Assembly: GCA_030150425.1 (NCBI GenBank)
Contig: JASLFY010000180.1
Coordinates: 1-14,192, forward strand
Reading direction: 5' to 3'
Origin: Yimella sp.
GTDB taxonomy: Bacteria; Actinomycetota; Actinomycetes; Actinomycetales; Dermatophilaceae
Length of the DNA: 14,192 nucleotides
The notes under the pieces were generated by a model. It saw nothing but the letters and a program-made list of their open reading frames with translations, was not told the origin of the DNA and ran no database searches. The position numbers and the translations under genes were made by a program. The first letter of the stretch is position 1. The number at the start of each line of letters is the position of its first letter. Below, piece after piece: positions 13,138 through 14,192 of the stretch.

Positions 13138-13143
13138 TTGTGC
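13138..13143 (+). promoter_or_regulatory. -35 box (TTGTGC) of the rex-hemA promoter
   Basis: TTGTGC lies 17 bases before TATTCT (13161-13166), the best sigma-70-type spacing in the window. It is also the left end of the Rex operator. Confidence 0.65.
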
Positions 13144-13155
13144 CTGCGTTCACAA
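13138..13155. promoter_or_regulatory. Rex operator (ROP) site for rex-hemA autoregulation
   Basis: TTGTGCCTGCGTTCACAA is an 18-bp near-palindrome matching the Rex operator consensus TTGTGAAN4TTCACAA with only the two inner left-half A residues changed to C. It covers the -35 box and much of the spacer of the rex promoter. Bound Rex (NAD+-rich, aerobic state) would therefore block RNA polymerase, and NADH would release it, as known for Streptomyces coelicolor rex-hemACD. Confidence 0.88.
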
Positions 13156-13160
13156 AGACC

Positions 13161-13166
13161 TATTCT
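13161..13166 (+). promoter_or_regulatory. -10 box (TATTCT) of the rex-hemA promoter
   Basis: TATTCT is 17 bases downstream of TTGTGC. Transcription would start near 13173 and give a leader of about 65 bases before GTG 13239. That leader contains GGGT/ACCC (13171-13183) and CGGCC/GGCCG (13191-13211) stems, and the ribosome site GGGAGGAG at 13221-13228. Confidence 0.65.
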
Positions 13167-13238
13167 CGGGGGGTCATGAACCCGAGGTGACGGCCGTTTG
13201 ATATATGGCCGCATCTCCCTGGGAGGAGACCAACGCCC

Positions 13239-13967
13239 GTGAGCAGCGCGCCCGTCTCGCGTCGGGAAATCCCCGAAGCGACCGTTGCCCGGCTGCCGGT
13301 GTATCTACGGGTCCTTCGTACGCTCAGCGCGCGCGGGGTCGACCTCGTCTCCTCCGACGAACTGGCCGAAGCGGCCGAGGTGGGTTCGGCCAAGCTGCGC
13401 AAGGACCTCTCGTTGCTGGGGTCGTACGGCGTCCGCGGCGTCGGCTACGACGTCGAGCGTCTCTCCGACGAGATCGCCCGCGAGCTGGGTCTGCAGCGTG
13501 AGTGGTCCGTCGCGATCGTCGGCATGGGAAACCTGGGCCGCGCGCTGGCCGACTACCGCGGTTTCGCCACCCGCGGATTCACCGTGAAGTGGCTCATCGA
13601 CGCCGACCCGAAGGTCGCCGGCAGCAACGTCGCCGGCCGCACCGTCGTCGGGTTCGACGACTTCCGCCCCGAGCCCGACGAGGCGGTCATCGCGGTGCTG
13701 GCGACCCCGCCGCACGCCGCGCAGTCCGCCGCCGACGACGTCGTCGCGCGCGGGGTGCGCTCGATCCTGAACTTCGCGCCCGAGAGCCTCGACCTGCCGG
13801 CCGGGGTCGCGGTGCGCAAGGTCGACCTGGCGACCGAGCTGCAGATCCTCGCGTTCCACGAACAGAGGACCGAACAGCGGTCGGAACAGGGGACCGAACA
13901 GCGCTCGGAACAGGGGACCGGGCAGGGGGCCGACAAGAACGGCGATCAGCAGGTGGTGACTTCGTGA
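13239..13967 (+). CDS. rex: redox-sensing transcriptional repressor Rex
   Basis: A 242-residue Rex repressor sensing the NADH/NAD+ ratio. The N-terminal winged helix spans residues 10-80: VARLPVYLRVLRTLS, VSSDELAEAAEVGSAKLRKD with the recognition helix, and LLGSYGVRGVGYDV. A Rossmann domain follows, with VAIVGMGNLGRALADY at 91-106 and WLIDADPKVAG. SILNFAPESLDLP precedes the domain-swapped C-terminal helix VDLATELQILAFHEQ. After that helix there is an extra tail of EQxT/S repeats (about residues 208-231) not needed in the family. GTG 13239 has GGGAGGAG ten bases upstream. A Rex operator lies in its promoter. The stop overlaps the hemA GTG by four bases, making rex-hemA an operon. Confidence 0.95.
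   Translation: MSSAPVSRREIPEATVARLPVYLRVLRTLSARGVDLVSSDELAEAAEVGSAKLRKDLSLLGSYGVRGVGYDVERLSDEIARELGLQREWSVAIVGMGNLGRALADYRGFATRGFTVKWLIDADPKVAGSNVAGRTVVGFDDFRPEPDEAVIAVLATPPHAAQSAADDVVARGVRSILNFAPESLDLPAGVAVRKVDLATELQILAFHEQRTEQRSEQGTEQRSEQGTGQGADKNGDQQVVTS
13860..13931 (+). repeat. six 12-bp tandem repeats in the 3' end of rex
   Basis: Six consecutive 12-base units follow the pattern GAACAGNGGACC: GAACAGAGGACC, GAACAGCGGTCG, GAACAGGGGACC, GAACAGCGCTCG, GAACAGGGGACC and the degenerate GGGCAGGGGGCC. Units 2-3 and 4-5 form a 24-bp repeat with one mismatch, pointing to recent duplication by slippage. They encode EQRT, EQRS, EQGT, EQRS, EQGT, GQGA in frame, so copy number can vary without frameshift. 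Confidence 0.9.
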
Positions 13968-14192
13968 GTCTGTTGGTGGTGGGTCTTTCCCACCGAACTG
14001 CACCGGTCGAGGTGCTGGAGCGAGCCGCCCTGTCCGGCGACCGCCCGTTGCAGCTCGACGAGTCGTTGCGCGCCGGTGACCACGTCAACGAGTGGATGAC
14101 CGTCTCGACCTGCGACCGGGTCGAGGTCTACGCCGACGTCGCGACCTTCCACGGTGCGGTCAACCAGATCACCGAATCCCTCTGTGCGGCAA
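13964..14192 (+). CDS. hemA: glutamyl-tRNA reductase (3' truncated by window edge)
   Basis: The first 76 residues of GluTR, which reduces glutamyl-tRNA to glutamate-1-semialdehyde with NADPH, the first committed step of C5 haem synthesis. MSLLVVGLSHRTAPVEVLER is the family start. The catalytic cysteine is C50 in VSTCDRVEVYADV, followed by TFHGAVNQI. The conserved STCNR motif reads STCDR here: Asn to Asp next to the nucleophile. GTG 13964 overlaps the rex stop as GTGA, so translation is coupled and transcription is under Rex control. The gene continues past the window, where hemC is expected. Confidence 0.95.
   Translation, partial: MSLLVVGLSHRTAPVEVLERAALSGDRPLQLDESLRAGDHVNEWMTVSTCDRVEVYADVATFHGAVNQITESLCAA

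Overview
This window is a high-G+C actinobacterial chromosome segment, roughly 70% G+C in most genes, with many GTG starts and frequent CGTACG-type codon pairs. The gene order ppx, sugar isomerase, proC, small HTH protein, bS22, GalE-like SDR, acyltransferase, glutaredoxin, hemA resembles the Rv0496-Rv0509 segment of Mycobacterium tuberculosis as I remember it. The rex-hemA pair is as in Streptomyces. The mix suggests a non-mycobacterial actinomycete, possibly Propionibacteriales (Nocardioides or Microlunatus-like); that placement is inference.

Layout. Positions 2-1090 (+) hold the 3' part of an RCK/TrkA-type NAD-binding potassium-channel or transport regulator. Positions 1084-2612 (-) hold a two-gene operon: a cysteine-cluster protein (YkgJ/DUF3109-like pattern) overlapping a SAM methyltransferase. 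Divergently, 2639-4378 (+) carries a short Ppx/GppA phosphatase with a probable leaderless promoter, then a TIM-barrel sugar phosphate isomerase/epimerase.

Positions 4379 to about 6236 are an island of clearly lower G+C (27 of 60 bases G/C in 4441-4500, against 44 of 60 in 7261-7320). It holds three small-to-medium genes I cannot assign to any family. The last two are joined by an ATGA overlap, and the third shows a possible frameshift near its 3' end. This is the accessory, potentially undescribed part of the window.

The conserved backbone then resumes. Proline dehydrogenase and proC (6304-8054) overlap by one base. A GNAT acetyltransferase sits 16 bases upstream of an AcuC-type deacetylase (8164-9955). 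A 191-base intergenic region with nested inverted repeats precedes a small excisionase-like HTH protein (10147-10347). The 32-residue ribosomal protein bS22 (10458-10556) follows and ends in a strong hairpin. Next come an extended SDR, a lysophospholipid acyltransferase with a histone-like basic tail, and a glutaredoxin-like protein (10666-13073).

The window ends with rex and the start of hemA. Upstream of rex there is an almost complete Rex operator inside a good promoter (-35 TTGTGC, -10 TATTCT). rex carries six degenerate 12-bp tandem repeats at its 3' end and overlaps hemA by four bases. NADH/NAD+ poise therefore probably controls both Rex and the first committed step of tetrapyrrole synthesis.

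No tRNA, rRNA, CRISPR array, transposase or integrase was seen.
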